In this document: positions 19,890 to 32,302 of the stretch, one piece after another
Layout of the letters: every line of letters starts with the position of its first letter
How positions within the stretch are numbered: position 1 is the stretch's first letter
NCBI GenBank assembly: GCA_030765055.1
Contig: CM060953.1
Location: forward strand, 179,096,709-179,160,708
Direction of reading: 5' to 3'
DNA: 64,000 bases
Source: Mantis religiosa
Lineage: Eukaryota; Arthropoda; Insecta; Mantodea; Mantidae
Program-made: the position numbers and the translations under genes
The notes under the pieces: model-generated
Seen by the model: the letters and a program-made list of their open reading frames with translations, nothing else
The model's database searches: none
Told to the model about the DNA's origin: nothing

Positions 19890-22800
19890 CTTTAGGAGAT
19901 TATGTACTATAGGAATTTCTCTTCTCTCTTTATAAAGCTCGAGAAAAGTTCTGCGCACAACTCACTTCTCTAATTCACCGTGTTTAAACCTTTTTGGATT
20001 TGGGCAGTGTTTACCAGGTGTTCTTCTCCAGTACGCTTTGAATTTTGAATCTTTCACTATTTTATGTACAGTTCGTTCAATGCCATTGCTGTATCGTTAT
20101 TTAACTAATAATTAGACCATTAAGTTTCTCTTCTTTAGAAAACTAACATATATATACTACTTTGTGAGCGTATGACTTCGCGCGGCGGTTTTTGCATTTA
20201 ATTTTGTTTTGATTCGAACCCGTCCACTTGCGGCATAATTCAGTGCCATTAAGTTGCAAAACCGCATATTATTTAAATTGTTTTGGTTCTTGTTGTTGAA
20301 ATTTGGAGCTATGAGTTCTCTTCTCAGGTGAATGGTTATAGCAAAATGGGTTTGTAGATGTTGGTTGCCCAGTGGAATCAATAATCCTCAGATGACTGTG
20401 AAATTTTGTTTAATTATCTTGTAGTGTGTTTGTTCCATTAAGACTGAGTTGCAACGGTGACCACTTCCAGTTAAATTCTACCAACGTATTACATTTTCTT
20501 CTCCCGACTAACACGTATGACTTCTTCAAGTATGAAGTAGCAAGTCTTTTACTAAATGTTATATTTTCTTCTCCCGACCGACCTTAACACGCCTGACCTC
20601 TTCAAGTACGATATAGCAAGTAACTTTCCTGGACTTCGCGATTCAGTTCGAACCTAATTCTGCTCCCCACTCTCACTTATCACATGACCAAAATAGCTCA
20701 CCCTTCTCTCCATCTTTCAGATCTTACATTATTATTGGTTTTTGATTTATTTCGATTTATTTTTCATTGGTTTCCAAAACTCATCTAACTCATTTACTTA
20801 ACGCCTACCCTGAGTTCTGACACGCCTACCCTGGGCTCTTTGTAACGGTATACATCGTTATCACATCAGTAAAATAATACTCTGTAGCATTGATGCCCCA
20901 TCGCACCCTGAAAGCCTTTTTGTCTCAATGCATTTCTTGCTACCAGCTATCTATAGTTGTAAGACGTTCAACCCTTTCTGACACAAAGAAGGTAACGGTC
21001 CTCTTTCCTGTCGCATACAGCGTGTAGATTTTACCAGAGTATTTTCCCTACCTTGTCTTGATGCTGACATGCCTGCTATGTTAAATTATATTCTTTCTTC
21101 CTCATTCTTTAACTAAACCGCTATTTTATTCATCATTCTAACCATTCTAATTTCATATTAATATAATAAGATTTCTTTATATATAGGTTTAACAAAGCAT
21201 TTTTTATTAATTGATTTTCCTTTCTTCAGTATCGAGATTTCTATTAATTTGGTGCCTCCTAATCGCAGTCTGATACTGACTGCGGTTACACACTGTAAAG
21301 ATTCACCTTCTGTATTGCCGAATGATACAGGGAATTATGACGTTATTCCGCTTATCTGTGTTTTTACGTAATTTTCCACTGTTGGGCGTCTCAATTCATT
21401 CATCAGACACCTTGTAACTCCTTCGTGCTGAAATCTTCTGCCGCTAAATCTTTAAACCGACCACTCCTTCCCGAACCACTCAAGAAAGGGGGTGTTAACC
21501 ACCTCGCAGGTAGTCGAGAGCGCAGATCGCTACTATGTCCGTAGATTTGGATTGATTTTCGAGTGCGGTTTCCACCCTTCCACTGTCACCATCCTGAAAA
21601 ATGAACCACATCTTGGAATAGGGGATTTTGAAAGATCGCCGTGCCATCGTCCGTGAAATTGAAATCTGAATTTCAATACAATTCGCTCCCCTATCTACAG
21701 GACGAGATTTGGACACTCAAAGCAAAGGAGGGGCATGCCACATCGTACAAAATTGGCTGTGAAGATTACATTCTCATATTTCAAACCGTTATAAGCTATT
21801 TGGTTCTGTTATAATGAAAATGGATTCCATTTCGTTCAAGAGACAATTAACAGACTAGAGGATTGACCGTTTCAATGTAAAGAAAGGAAAAAAAAAAAAT
21901 AGTTCAGTGTTATACTCACATGACTTTTTGTATCCATTAAAAATTTAAATATTCCCTTAATAGGAACAACATTGAAATTTAGTATATAAATCTCTAAAGC
22001 TTGAAAATTGTACTCATAAACTAAAAATGTATTCTAAATTTCTATATTAGAAACACCTAAGTTATTCTTTATTACGCAGGTTGAAATCTGGATGCATGTG
22101 TGTTTCATTTTTAAATTTCAGATTTCTTAAACTGTTTCGAAGGTTAATTTTTTCAAATCCAAACAACGAAATAAGACCTGAAGCTTTCCTGACGACGAAT
22201 ACGCTCACTTTCTTCTCGGGCAGCCAGTCAGGTGAAAAGTTTATTAGATATCAACGTTTCGGGAGTGTGCATCTCTCCCATCAGAATATTTATAAAATGT
22301 TATAGCAACAAATGAAATACGGGATATAACACAACTATAAACAAAGACAAAACACTATCAAAATTCGCATTACTGAACAAAAGACTGTTTTCAGTAAATT
22401 AAATGTCAGGTCAGGAGATGGCGTGAGTATAGAAAATTGTGTCAAAGAAACGTAACTACTTAACTTGATTATCAAGCTGTATTGATCTTTGCTTCTTAAT
22501 TCGATGGATTTCCCATTTTTAAGGCCGTTTTCCAAGAGGAGCTGAACTGAAATCCAGCATCACGATTAAGCGTGCTCCTTTCAGAGGAAATCGCCAAAGC
22601 CTCCTTAATTCTCCTTAGTTCTCCTTAATTCTTAATTGATGATTAATGTAACAATGAAGTTATCCTCCAAAAGTTTTAAATTTTTTCATGAAGATTTAAA
22701 AAATACGAGCAACTTAATGTGTCACATGAAAGGTTTCCAAGTTATTAAAGTAGAAATGTCAAATGAAATAATTTAAACATATATGTCTTATAACTAAGAA

Positions 22801-22990
22801 TATTAAAATAAATTTATATGACAGATTTGTGCACTGTAATTAGATAAGCTACAGAGAATTCCTATTTTTTTAAATTGCATCATGTGCAGCATAGAATCAT
22901 AAAATTAAGTTGTACACTTTAATAACTTGAAAACGAAAGGGAAAAATAAGTGGTAGAGCTACGAAAAAATACCAACAATAACAACAAACC
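19890..22990. other. 3.1 kb without genes; one 70-bp tandem duplication
   Basis: TTTTCTTCTCCCGAC occurs at about 20494 and again 70 bp later, in two diverged copies of a 70-bp block (about 20491-20630). Each copy also carries CTTCAAGTAYGA and TAGCAAGT. A heterogeneous AT-rich remainder shows no recognisable coding region. Confidence 0.5.
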
Positions 22991-22992
22991 AA

Positions 22993-23215
22993 CCTCTGTG
23001 GTGTGGTGGTACCGTGTCTCCCTCACATTCAAGAAGTCCAGAATTCAAATATTGGTTAGGATGAGCTGTTCAGATAAGTTATTCTCCTTTATTTTGAAAA
23101 GACGAATGCCGGATAACTTTAAGCTCTCGGATTCATGTAGGCATCGATTCATACATTTCATTCATTCCACGTCAGAAACGATCTATAAAAAGTGATATTT
23201 AAATTAAACAACAAT
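22993..23215 (+). repeat. SINE-A copy 3, degenerate
   Basis: The order CCTCTGTGGTGTGGTGGTACC, TCACATTCAAGAAGTCC, GACGAATGCCGGATAACTTTAAG and CATTTCATTCATTCCACGTC follows SINE-A. Many substitutions and a lost B box are visible, so it is an old copy. Confidence 0.75.
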
Positions 23216-26181
23216 AAAGATTCTCCCAGAGGCACTAATTATAACATTGGTAGTTTGTGGTTTAAACATAACTGTTTCCTTTAAAACAATGAGAAGCTTA
23301 ATTGGCCGCAAGTCGTAGAAATGCTAGGCGGAAGTTGGCCTCAGAACGACGGCTGAGAATATATAACCGTCAGGGGAAGACAGGTATGACGTCAGCTCTA
23401 ACCGCCAAATATGCCCCCCAACGAAAGGTAGGTTAGCGTGTGACGTCACCGCGTTGATTTCTGCTGCCCAAGAGGAAGGAAATGGATTGATGTGTTGGGG
23501 TTCCGACAGCGTAGGAAAGAGAGAAAAACGTATCGGGTATTAATATGTACAGGTTACATGTTGGGTGTTGTAATATTAATGCTGCCCGCTTTAATTACAC
23601 AATTGTTCACAGTTTATAAATAATTACATTTTGTCTCTGTGCTATGATAAAATATATATAACTTCAACTCGTAGTTTTTCTGAAGGTCAGACATGTTATA
23701 AAGTAAATAAAATAAAACAAATTAATTTTCTCTACAAATTAGAGGAGACCCACTTAGAACAAAATTACGCGGACATTTTCCGACATTTTCTGTTCGTTTT
23801 TCTTTAACTTCTTTATCAATGTCAGGACGTAATGTCTGGGAAATCTGTAATTGAAGGCTGCATGTTAGATTGTGATCCGACGAGGTACTTCGGGGTTTGG
23901 ACTTAGCTAATTTCATAACAGAAAAAAAAAAAAACAAATTGTTTGCACACACATGTCGAGCCAAACATACACAATATCCGTGCGGCAAATGAATGAAACC
24001 TCGGAAATCTGGTTTGGAGGACATTCTTGTAAAACTCAGCCAAGTTTTTCTTGTGTGTATATATCTTCTTCAATAAATCATCACATTGTAACTTTAACAG
24101 TTCCACTAGGTACGTGGCAGCTACATTGTTGTCATCGAGTGCGCTACACTTGACTGAACTCTCAAGATTCTGTATTCACAGCGCCATTTATACAGGCAAC
24201 TTGGTACTACGGCTAGCCTGACGTCACACGCACTGCAGGCCTCACTCCCGACTGAAATACGTCACAACTCTCGAAGCTGTCTACCTCTGGTATAACCTGT
24301 TTTCCGGCACTGTGATTCTCAAATCACTGTAAACAGTTCTGTAAGGCTAAACAGTAACGAAAGAAAGCTACAAATTTTAGGAATCCATGCTATTACTACC
24401 AACTTAAGTTCCGCGTAATGTACATCACTGTCAGCAACCTTATGATGCTAAATTCGAAACTTATTATTTGCTTATGCAACAGTTTTCCACTCGTTGATTT
24501 GCTAAATTCTCAAAATGTCTTTCGCACCTCTAATTCTAAAAATTCTGCCACCTAAGTGAGTGTTTGCCCAAATTGCCTTCTGGCAACAGATTTCCAGGTA
24601 CGCCTTGACCTAATTGTACTACTTCCTGTTGACTTGATTTTATCTTAATCACCTTAACTTGAACGAGTTAGAACTAACTGCTGCTTCCTCACAGTGAAGT
24701 CGGTTGATAACGTGTTTCTGATAAGGTTTTTTAACTCTTGCTTCTAACATGACACATTGTTTTTAATATATGTTATTTACTGCACTCGTTATTTATTTTA
24801 AAATTTAGTAATCTTACTAATCAATAATTCCAATATTAGCACCACTGCTTTTTATTCTAGTACTGCATTTTTTTACACCTTCTCATATTCTTTTTATCGT
24901 ATACTCCGTTTCGTATGTTTATTGCTGTTTCTTACTCCGACGCCATCAACATCGGCACGTTCCTCTTGAGACTACCGAAAGATATCCAGAAGGAAAGCCA
25001 ATGGCTCAACATAAGCCAGATTTAGTACAGATATTCTACACGCCTTGACCTGGATACCAAACTCCATAAAATAGTTTCTTTATTCCCTCAGCTTTAACCT
25101 TTTATTTACGAAACAGCCTACCTCGAAGTACAAACATTTAAAGCGGTATATCATTCACTAAAACGAAAAACAAAGCAAGAAAAAGTATTAATAATTGAAA
25201 CAGAAATAACAGAAAACAATAGTAAAAATTGTTACTAAAATCACATTAGTTTAAAAGATTGTTTCCCAGAAGCTATAGGCATATGTTTTGCATTTACAGA
25301 ACTGTTCCAACTGATGATAAATGCACATTCATTATGAAGAAGTATTTTATTAAGGCCCACGCTAGGAAGCTAATTGGAGAAGAAGGATTTTTTTGGATGC
25401 GATGAAGGCTATAAATGCGTGAAAAACAAATCTTCATTCCTTTTACTAAATCCGAAAAAGTATTTAATAATTTTAAATTTTGTTCTACAACATTTAAGCT
25501 CGTCTAGCCTTCGTCGAAACATGAACGTTCCTCTCTCATGGTCGTGTTCTCGAATTAATAAAGTTTCTTGAGGAGATTTAGAAAATAATCATTAATTTAA
25601 TTCTTCATTCATTTACTCCTTATATTTATATATTAAATATGAAATATTCACATATTTAAATAAAACTTTTCTGATTCTTTCACCAGCACTTAGAAAACTT
25701 CTTATTTTTTCGGCGTCTTTTCACAGAAAAGCAAGATTATTGATTTTAGTTGCCGTAACGACCACGGCTACACAAATTTTTTAACATCCAGAACCTTCAC
25801 TATCACGCGTCTTTCTCTCACTCACTGATATCGTTCACATCACAAATATTTTAACACTTTAAAACAAGTTTTTTTTAAAAACATTTTAACGTAAATTTAA
25901 AATAACTTACATAATCAATAATATTGTTTAGAGATTAGATAAAAACAACTGTTTCAATTACATAGTGATTACTTTATGCACGCCATTAAACTCAGTAGGA
26001 AGTGTCTCAAAATGAACAAGAAGGTTCACTGTGTAATGCTACACACGGACGCACCCCACAGATTCACAGGCGAACCTCTTTCTGAAAATGTCATTTTTGT
26101 GGATTCAGTGAGTCTCAGGTGTATTTCAAGAGAAATCTAGAAGTCTAACTTTTGGGTAGAATGCAGCACGTGGTGTAGAAA
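23216..26181. other. 3 kb without recognised gene; contains three TGACGTCA octamers
   Basis: The CRE-type palindrome TGACGTCA occurs at 23387-23394, 23441-23448 and 24219-24226. A TATA-like ATATATAA lies near 23360. The local sequence is richer in GC than its surroundings. This could be a promoter-proximal region of a host gene, but I see no matching exon, and ORFs at 23722-24153 show no motif. The rest is AT-rich with short ORFs. Confidence 0.4.
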
Positions 26182-26446
26182 GTATTGTCACCGATTGCAT
26201 TGTTTCGTTGCTGCCGCAAGCCGCAAGCCGCAATCGGCGCGTGGGCGCGCGCTGAGCGCTTGCCGAGAGAGAGACAGAAACAAAGATAGAAAGTGACAGA
26301 GTAATGACTGGATAGCTCTTGTTTACTCTGGCCGCCGCGAAAGGCCTTGAAAGGTCGGCAGCTTTCTAGAACAATGACTGCCGGTATAAAAGCCCGCAAA
26401 GTGTTAGGGCAAGTTAGTTGCTAGTTAGTTGTTAAGTGAGTTGCAG

Positions 26447-26698
26447 CCGGCCATGCCACGGCTCAGTGGTTAGACCGCTTGGCTCTCACGAAGGCGGCCC
26501 GGGTTAGATCTCAGGCGACCGCAAGGTGAGATTTGTCGTGGACAACACGGCGCTGGGGCGGATTTTCTCCGGGATCTCCGGTTTCCCCCGCCATCTCATT
26601 CCACCGGTGCTCCATCTTCATCTCATGCATCATCAGTGTCACCGCCTGCGGTGCCATATGTAGTAAAAGCGGGCGTTAAATACTACACATTCATTCAT
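26447..26698 (+). repeat. SINE-B copy 3 inserted in the LTR
   Basis: Complete SINE-B with a perfect 10-bp duplication, TGAGTTGCAG, at 26437-26446 and 26699-26708. The head reads CCATGCCACGGCTCAGTGG, the B-box position has a substitution (GGGTTAGATCTC), and the tail ends TACTACACATTCATTCAT. The insertion lies downstream of the LTR TATA box. Confidence 0.93.
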
Positions 26699-26907
26699 TG
26701 AGTTGCAGCTGTGGAATAATTGTGAGTGTGTGGACATTTTTGAAGTGTGCCGCAGTGAATTCCTTCGTTTGTTTACGTGTGGCGGGAGTAAAGAGACGAC
26801 CCCGAAGACTTGTGTATGTCACGTATTTCTTACTGCTGCAAGGGGTGTACAGAATTGTTTACTGCAATAAACAGCATTTTAAATTTCTGTAAACAAGACT
26901 ATTAATT

Positions 26908-27165
26908 GGCTGGCCCCGTAGCTCAGTCGGTAGAACACTTGCCTGCCGTGCTAGTGGTCCCGGGTTCGATTCCCGACGGTGGGGTGGGGATTTTTCTCCG
27001 ACTAAGATAATTCCCCATCTTCCCCAGAGTCGGGAAGTATGAATGAGAGTGTGAATGTGTGCGTGATCTAATGATTAAAAACCAAAGATAATGAGTTAAC
27101 ACCTTCAGTATGTTCCAAAGGAGAACGGCCGCCGATATGACCATTGAAGTTAAAGGCGGGGTATA
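26908..27165 (+). repeat. SINE-D copy inserted in the LTR
   Basis: The tRNA-like head GGCTGGCCCCGTAGCTCAGTC (A box GTAGCTCAGTCGG) has a perfect B box in GGGTTCGATTCCC. A body then runs to about 27165 (GCGGGGTATAAAT). The tail is followed by the last bases of the host LTR. A degenerate relative lies on the minus strand at 33764-33925. As the head continues straight into the SINE body, I do not call a tRNA gene. Confidence 0.8.
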
Positions 27166-27198
27166 AATGGAACAAGGAAAGTCACAAAGTCACAGTAT

Positions 27199-27864
27199 AA
27201 TCTGTCACACTGCGTTATTTTCAATAATATTCAGTGACTTTACAACCAGTTATTGCTCTAAAGCTAACACGAAACATCATTTAGACTCTCCTAAACAAAT
27301 TATGCAAAAGAAAGTAATAAAAAGTAACTATTTTTGTGTAGAAGTGAACGAAACTTCAACGTGTGAACCATTAAAACAGTTTATTTACAATTGCATTCTA
27401 TTTTCGGATGAAGCTATTTATTTCGCCGAGCGTGATGAAGCGACCAGCTGAACAAATGCCTGTGGATGCAGCCACGCAGACTGTGCCGACTATGTCATTG
27501 GCCCCTCCGCGTGTAGCTGAATGTCACAATTCCTAAACAATGACCTTTTGTTAAGCTTTTGACAAAATGCCAAGCAAATTTGGCTTCAACTAACGATTTC
27601 TTTACGCGCCCATGTAATCTGTGTGCATAACTAAGTGTGGCAATTTTAGCACCTTTAGTTCATTCACTTATAAAAGAAACAGCTACTAACAAAAGCTCGC
27701 CAAACGACGGTGCCAACACGAGGACCTGCGCCGATCACACTCGCTGAGTCCTAGTCAACCTTACATTAATATTTCTCTCACAGCTCTTTATAGTAACCAG
27801 GTCTACAGCCGTCCGACATATCAATAAGAGACTTTTACAACTCATTTCAACGACACAACAATCC
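27199..27864. other. No recognisable feature
   Basis: Includes the end of a 94-codon plus-strand ORF (27167-27451) that starts inside SINE-D and shows no known motif. Nothing else recognised. Confidence 0.4.
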
Positions 27865-29038
27865 TTGGCCAGTACAGATTTAGAATTTGTGGAAGAATTT
27901 GAGTACTTAGGAGTTAGGATGCGCATGGCAGGAAGGTGGTAGCCAAAGGAAAGGCAGCAATGTCAGGAATAAAAAGACATGCAAAGCAAAACTCGATGTC
28001 AACCAAATGGTTAGACAGAATATATGAAACATTGATAGAGTCAAGGATGTGATATACTGTAGAAATATGGGGGATGTCAAAAGTAACTAATAAAATAGAC
28101 CAGTGATACACTCTGCTAGGGATTGCCTAGATCAGATCCAAAAGAAGCAGCCTTATTGGAAACAGGAAAAAGAAAAAGAAAAGGTATAATAGTTGAAGGC
28201 GTCTTAACATTTTGGTATAAATGCTTGATAAAAGATGATGAAATCCTAAAGGTATGTATGAATCAATAACAGAAAATGGGAAATAGAAAAAGTTGGTAGT
28301 CAGAGGCAGAAAAAACTGTGGAAGAAATAGGAATGGGTTATTTATGGAGTCTAGAAAATAGGAATGTAGAAGGTTTTTGGAAAATTGTCAGAACCGGAAT
28401 GGAGGATATAGAAAGACAAGAAATGTGGGGAAGGTTAGAAAACAAAAAATCATTAAAGTTTAATAGGTTAATAAAAAGAGAATGGGTAAGAACAAGACTT
28501 GTAGACCAATGTAACAGGCATGAAAGAGAAGAAATGCCTTGGATTAGAACTGGATCAACGTTCTTAAGGGGACTAAAAAGAAGCAGGATAGAAATATGTG
28601 AATTCTGTGGAGAAACAGAAAGTATAGTTCACACTCTGTCCGAGTGCAAAGAGCTAGCAGCATGGACACAGAAAGTGTGGGAGAAGAAATAGTTAAAGAT
28701 GCGAAATGAGTTGATAGCCAAAAAATGGCTACGGGGAAAAATAAATAGGAATATGCGGAACCTGTTTTGGAAAGCTAAAGAGAAGTGCATGAGTAAAGTA
28801 AAGACTGCAAAAGAAAATATGCTGGGACAACAATGGGAGACAGCAAACTAGAGTAGACAATAGAAGAGTGACTTATGCTACTCAGCAATGCTAAAAGGCC
28901 TGGGTGCCAAACAGGCTGAGCTAGCTGGAGTAAAAAAAAAAAAAAAAAGACCAATTTATACAACCAGGTTAAAAAAATATGTATGTAACGTCTATAAAAT
29001 ATTGTAAATAGCAAGCTGTGTAAATAAATTCTATTCTA
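27865..29038 (+). pseudogene. LINE ORF2 3' part with CCHC motif, decayed, plus 3' tail
   Basis: A plus frame near 27870 reads EFVEEFEYLGV, the RT-thumb YLG motif. It is followed by decayed sequence to about 28140, including IYETLIESRM and a TVEIWG motif in place of YGSE. The best open stretch, 28318-28692, contains RLIKREWVRTRL and the zinc-finger-like CEFCGETESIVHTLSEC (C-x2-C-x8-H-x4-C) found near the C-terminus of many insect LINE ORF2 proteins. The 3' end is ATAAATTCTATTCTATTCTA, a short simple-repeat tail typical of some LINE clades. Stops and frameshifts make it non-functional. Confidence 0.75.
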
Positions 29039-29480
29039 TTCTACTACTGCAGATAATTCGTCGGATGTATTTTCCCTACTGGTTTGTATTTATTAATTAA
29101 AACAAATATCACAACTTCGTGTACTCTTTCCAGTTGTTTTTATTCTCTTCAATTTTGTAGTTTAATTTATAAATATTCAGTTCTTCTCTAGTTGTTTCAT
29201 TTCGTAAATTCAGTCTAGTGCATTATTCTTTTTAAATATCTCATATCTCTTGCCTGAATTTTTTGTTTGTCCTTTTCTTTTATTATCTACGATTCACTGC
29301 CATACAGGAGCACAGGAACCTCCACAGTCTTATAAAAACATGTTTTTTGTGTAAAGTTATAGTGTCACATAAAAATGAATTTACATTATTTTCTAAGTTT
29401 CTGTCGACGTCGAAAGTTATGTCACAGCCCAGATAATTAAAGTTTCCGACTTGCTCCAGGCTATTACATTATATATTTTT
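29039..29480 (-). pseudogene. LINE reverse-transcriptase fragment, minus strand
   Basis: On the minus strand, one frame gives CFYKTVEVPVLLYGSES (about 29340-29290), and a later part gives REELNIYKL followed by KIEENKNNWKEY. This is the same C-terminal module as at 49700-49885 and 40918-41165. It is short and frameshifted. Confidence 0.6.
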
Positions 29481-30635
29481 GTTCTAACTGGGAATGTTCC
29501 CTGATGTGCCATTATTTTTGTTTTCAAGAAATTTACAGTCCAGATGAAGTAATTCATAAACAGAACGCTGCTATAGCTTCCCTTCATTATTTTGTATATT
29601 AGGATATCATTTGTGTCTAACAATATATTCCTATTTATTTGTATTCCTGGGTGCATCTCCTTTTCCTCCCTTGATCTCTTTATTTCAATAAAACTTAAGT
29701 ATACAGAAAATAAAACAAAACTTTCACCCACGAAGGTTATTAGAAGGTTTTGGCATGCAGAAACACTAGTGTATACCTCTATAGAATTAGAACAGAGGTT
29801 ATTTAAAGGTTTTGGCACTGTTTGACTACTCACATATCTTCAGTTTTGATAAATTACCGTTAAAGAAACAAATATGTAACTTACGAACGAACTGGCCAGT
29901 GGCTAGGCGTGACTTTCAAAGCGAAGGATGATCCAAATAATAATTTTCATTAAAATGACAGAGAATAATGACTCAAAGAACTAAAGCTACGCAAGACTGC
30001 AAGACTCATTGCAATACTGCTGCCACTACAAGCAACATTCTCGCTTTTCCACTCAGACGTTCTAACTTTCCCTAAAGCTGGCCCACACCGCGTGAACTGT
30101 TAGCCTAAAATGGAGAAACTGTGCAATTTACACATTTTTGTTAATAACTTAAAAATTCACAAGAATTTCCTATTTGTCACCACAAATACCAATCTACGTA
30201 ACAGTTGTGTTTTAAAGTGCCACATAAAACAAAAAATAAACTTTCCTTCACATATTACAGAGACTTATCGTGGCAAAGTCTATCAGCGCTTCTTAACTAT
30301 CCAATAGTCGCGATTGCTTCCGGAAATCTACGAAGCATGGTATTCAAGTTCAAGAATGCGTAAATACAGAAATATTCAGTATTGAATGAGCTCATAAAAC
30401 TGGTCATTCGAACTTAAGCAGCAGTCAAAGTGTCCGCAGCACTGCAGATGTTCGGGAACAAATTCTGAAAATATATCGAGTTAATTTTTTTCTTCTCTTG
30501 CTCCTGAAATTCTTGGGTAAGCACGCTTAACAACTGGAACTGGTTCTTTCTACACGCATTCTCTATGCAGTAGGAAATATTTCTACTCCAAAACATTCTT
30601 AACAAAGGAACTGCATTTAGTTTTTACTGATTGTT
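29481..30635. other. No recognisable feature
   Basis: AT-rich sequence with opposed ORFs at 29417-29833, neither showing a known motif. No gene is called. Confidence 0.4.
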
Positions 30636-30866
30636 TTTTTAATTTATGTCCTCCAAGTCATATCGGACGATGAATGAAATGGGTGAAATGATGCCCAATG
30701 AGTCCGGGGTCCATGGAGCTTAGAGCTACCCTACATTCGTCTTTTAGGATAAGGGAAAACCCTGGAAAAACCTTATATAGGTAACTCACCCTGACCGACA
30801 TTCGAACTCGGGACCTCTTGAACGTGAGGCAGACCGCTAAAATCTACGCTACCGAAGCGGGCGATT
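30636..30866 (-). repeat. SINE-A copy 4, minus strand
   Basis: Minus-strand SINE-A: head at GCCCGCTTCGGTAGCG (30866), B box AGTTCGAATGTCG and 3' end TAATTTATGTCCTCC at about 30640. A few substitutions, otherwise complete. Confidence 0.9.
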
Positions 30867-31071
30867 TAGCGGTTCATGAACTGTTAGGTATATCTTCAAC
30901 AGAAAGTAGTGGGGCAATTTTTTGAGATTAAGCTGCATACACATATCTCACATTTTAATGTTAGTGTAGATTTTTTTAATTGTGATTTCTTACAAACAAT
31001 TGAACACTCGGGAGGTAATCAACCCTAATGATGACCCCCAGAAAGCGATTCACAGAACTGTTTGCAACACA

Positions 31072-32302
31072 AGAGGGTGGTCTGAAAAGTTTCCCACCTC
31101 ATAAAGATACAAGACTTTTTGCCATCATTTTTATTTTCTTCTATTTTTCAACATAGTCTCCTAACTCTGCACACTTCTCCCAGCGATGTTCCCATCTCTG
31201 TAACCCGTCCAAATAGTACTCAGCGTTTTTCTCTGCAAAATAATTGTTCACGAAGACGATTACCTCTTCATTCGACAAAAATCTCTGTCCTCCGAGCGCA
31301 ATTTTCAGATAAGGGAACAAAAAGAAGTCGCTTGGGGATAGATCTGGTGACTAAGGCGGATGACCAAGCAGTTCAAACCGTAATTTGTGAATTTTCGCCA
31401 TTGCAACCGCTGAAGTGTGAGACGGTGCGTTGTCTTGGTGAAATAGGATTTTCTTTTTATGCAAATATGGCCGTTTTTCCGCAATTTCTCCTTCAGCTTG
31501 TCAAATATTGATACGTAGTATGCTCCTGTAATGGTTTCATCTTTTTGAAGATGATTAAAATAACTCCATGTCTATCCCAGAAACAGTCACCATCACTTTT
31601 CCAGCTGAAAAAAAAAAACATTTTTTGAGCCTCTTCCCGCTTTGTAGTCCACTGTTTGGACTCTATTTTTGTTTAGGGCGTATAATGGTGTATCCCAGTT
31701 TCATCTACAGGAATTAATCGGCGCCAAAACTCAGATTTATTGCACCTAAACTGCGCCAACAGAGCGTTGGAAATGTTCATTCGAACACGTTTTTAGTATA
31801 ACGTGAGCAAACGCGGCACCCAACGTGTGGACAACTTTCTCATGTCTAAATGTTGATTTAATATGTGACAAACACATTCTTTTGACATCTCTATCACTTT
31901 TATTCGGCGGTCGTCTAGTACCATTTGGTAAACTTGGCGATGCTTTCCTCGATAGTTGCAGTTTTTGGACGTCCCGAATGTTCATTCTCTCCCACGCTCT
32001 TACGGCCAGCTGCCCAAAATTTCACTGTAGCAAATGATAGTGCAGAGTCCCCATACACAGAAACCAGCTCATATCAGATTTTCGTAGTAGCATTGCCTTT
32101 CTAAAAGCAAATATTTAATGATAGTCGATGGCCATTTTCATAAAAACATTCACATTAACTCAAAGACTGTTACATAACAACTGAGCGTCTAAAGAGGCTG
32201 AAAATTTGGTGAGTAACTGCTAACAGATGAACACCGAAATTCATTTATTTATGAGTACTGCCCTACTCATGTTGAGGTCAGTAACTTTTCAGACCACCCT
32301 CA
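31072..32302 (-). mobile_element. Mariner-family transposon, second copy, inverted
   Basis: Both ends carry GAGGGTGGTCTGAAAAGTT, at 31073-31091 and, inverted, at 32283-32301. A TA follows the right end at 32303-32304. The element is the same family as 6648-7929 in the opposite direction. The plus-strand ORF at 31119-31511 is antisense to the transposase. Confidence 0.88.
31120..32140 (-). pseudogene. Mariner transposase pseudogene, minus strand
   Basis: On the minus strand the HTH region lies near 32110-31985, the first catalytic block near 31710 and the third near 31370 (a SPDL-SPSDFFLF equivalent). Frameshifts near 31900 and elsewhere, and an A-run near 31605, break the frame. Motif order and spacing match the copy at 6820-7850. 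Confidence 0.8.

Larger units (their letters stand above)
26186..27194 (+). mobile_element. Solo LTR (gypsy-like family) carrying two SINEs
   Basis: The LTR starts TGTCACCGATTGC at 26186 and ends AAAGTCACA at 27194, the TG...CA form expected of an LTR. A 4-bp duplication, GTAT, lies on both sides (26182-26185 and 27195-27198), as retroviral-type integrases make. A TATA box sits in GGTATAAAAGCCC near 26385, and AATAAACAGCATTTTAAATTTCTG near 26868 resembles the R/U5 region of the LTRs at 56469-56957 and 62488-63219. Removing SINE-B (26447-26698) and SINE-D (26908 to about 27165) leaves an LTR of about 500 bp, matching the 489-bp LTR at 56469-56957. Confidence 0.85.

Noticed and set aside
26908..26985. 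Functional tRNA gene
   Set aside because: A and B boxes are good, but the tRNA-like part runs directly into a SINE body, lies inside an LTR, and similar heads occur in other repeats. The same reasoning rejects tRNA calls at 8260, 9330, 26447, 32998 and 57000.
31119..31511. 130-codon plus-strand ORF
   Set aside because: It is antisense to the mariner transposase whose motifs read on the minus strand.
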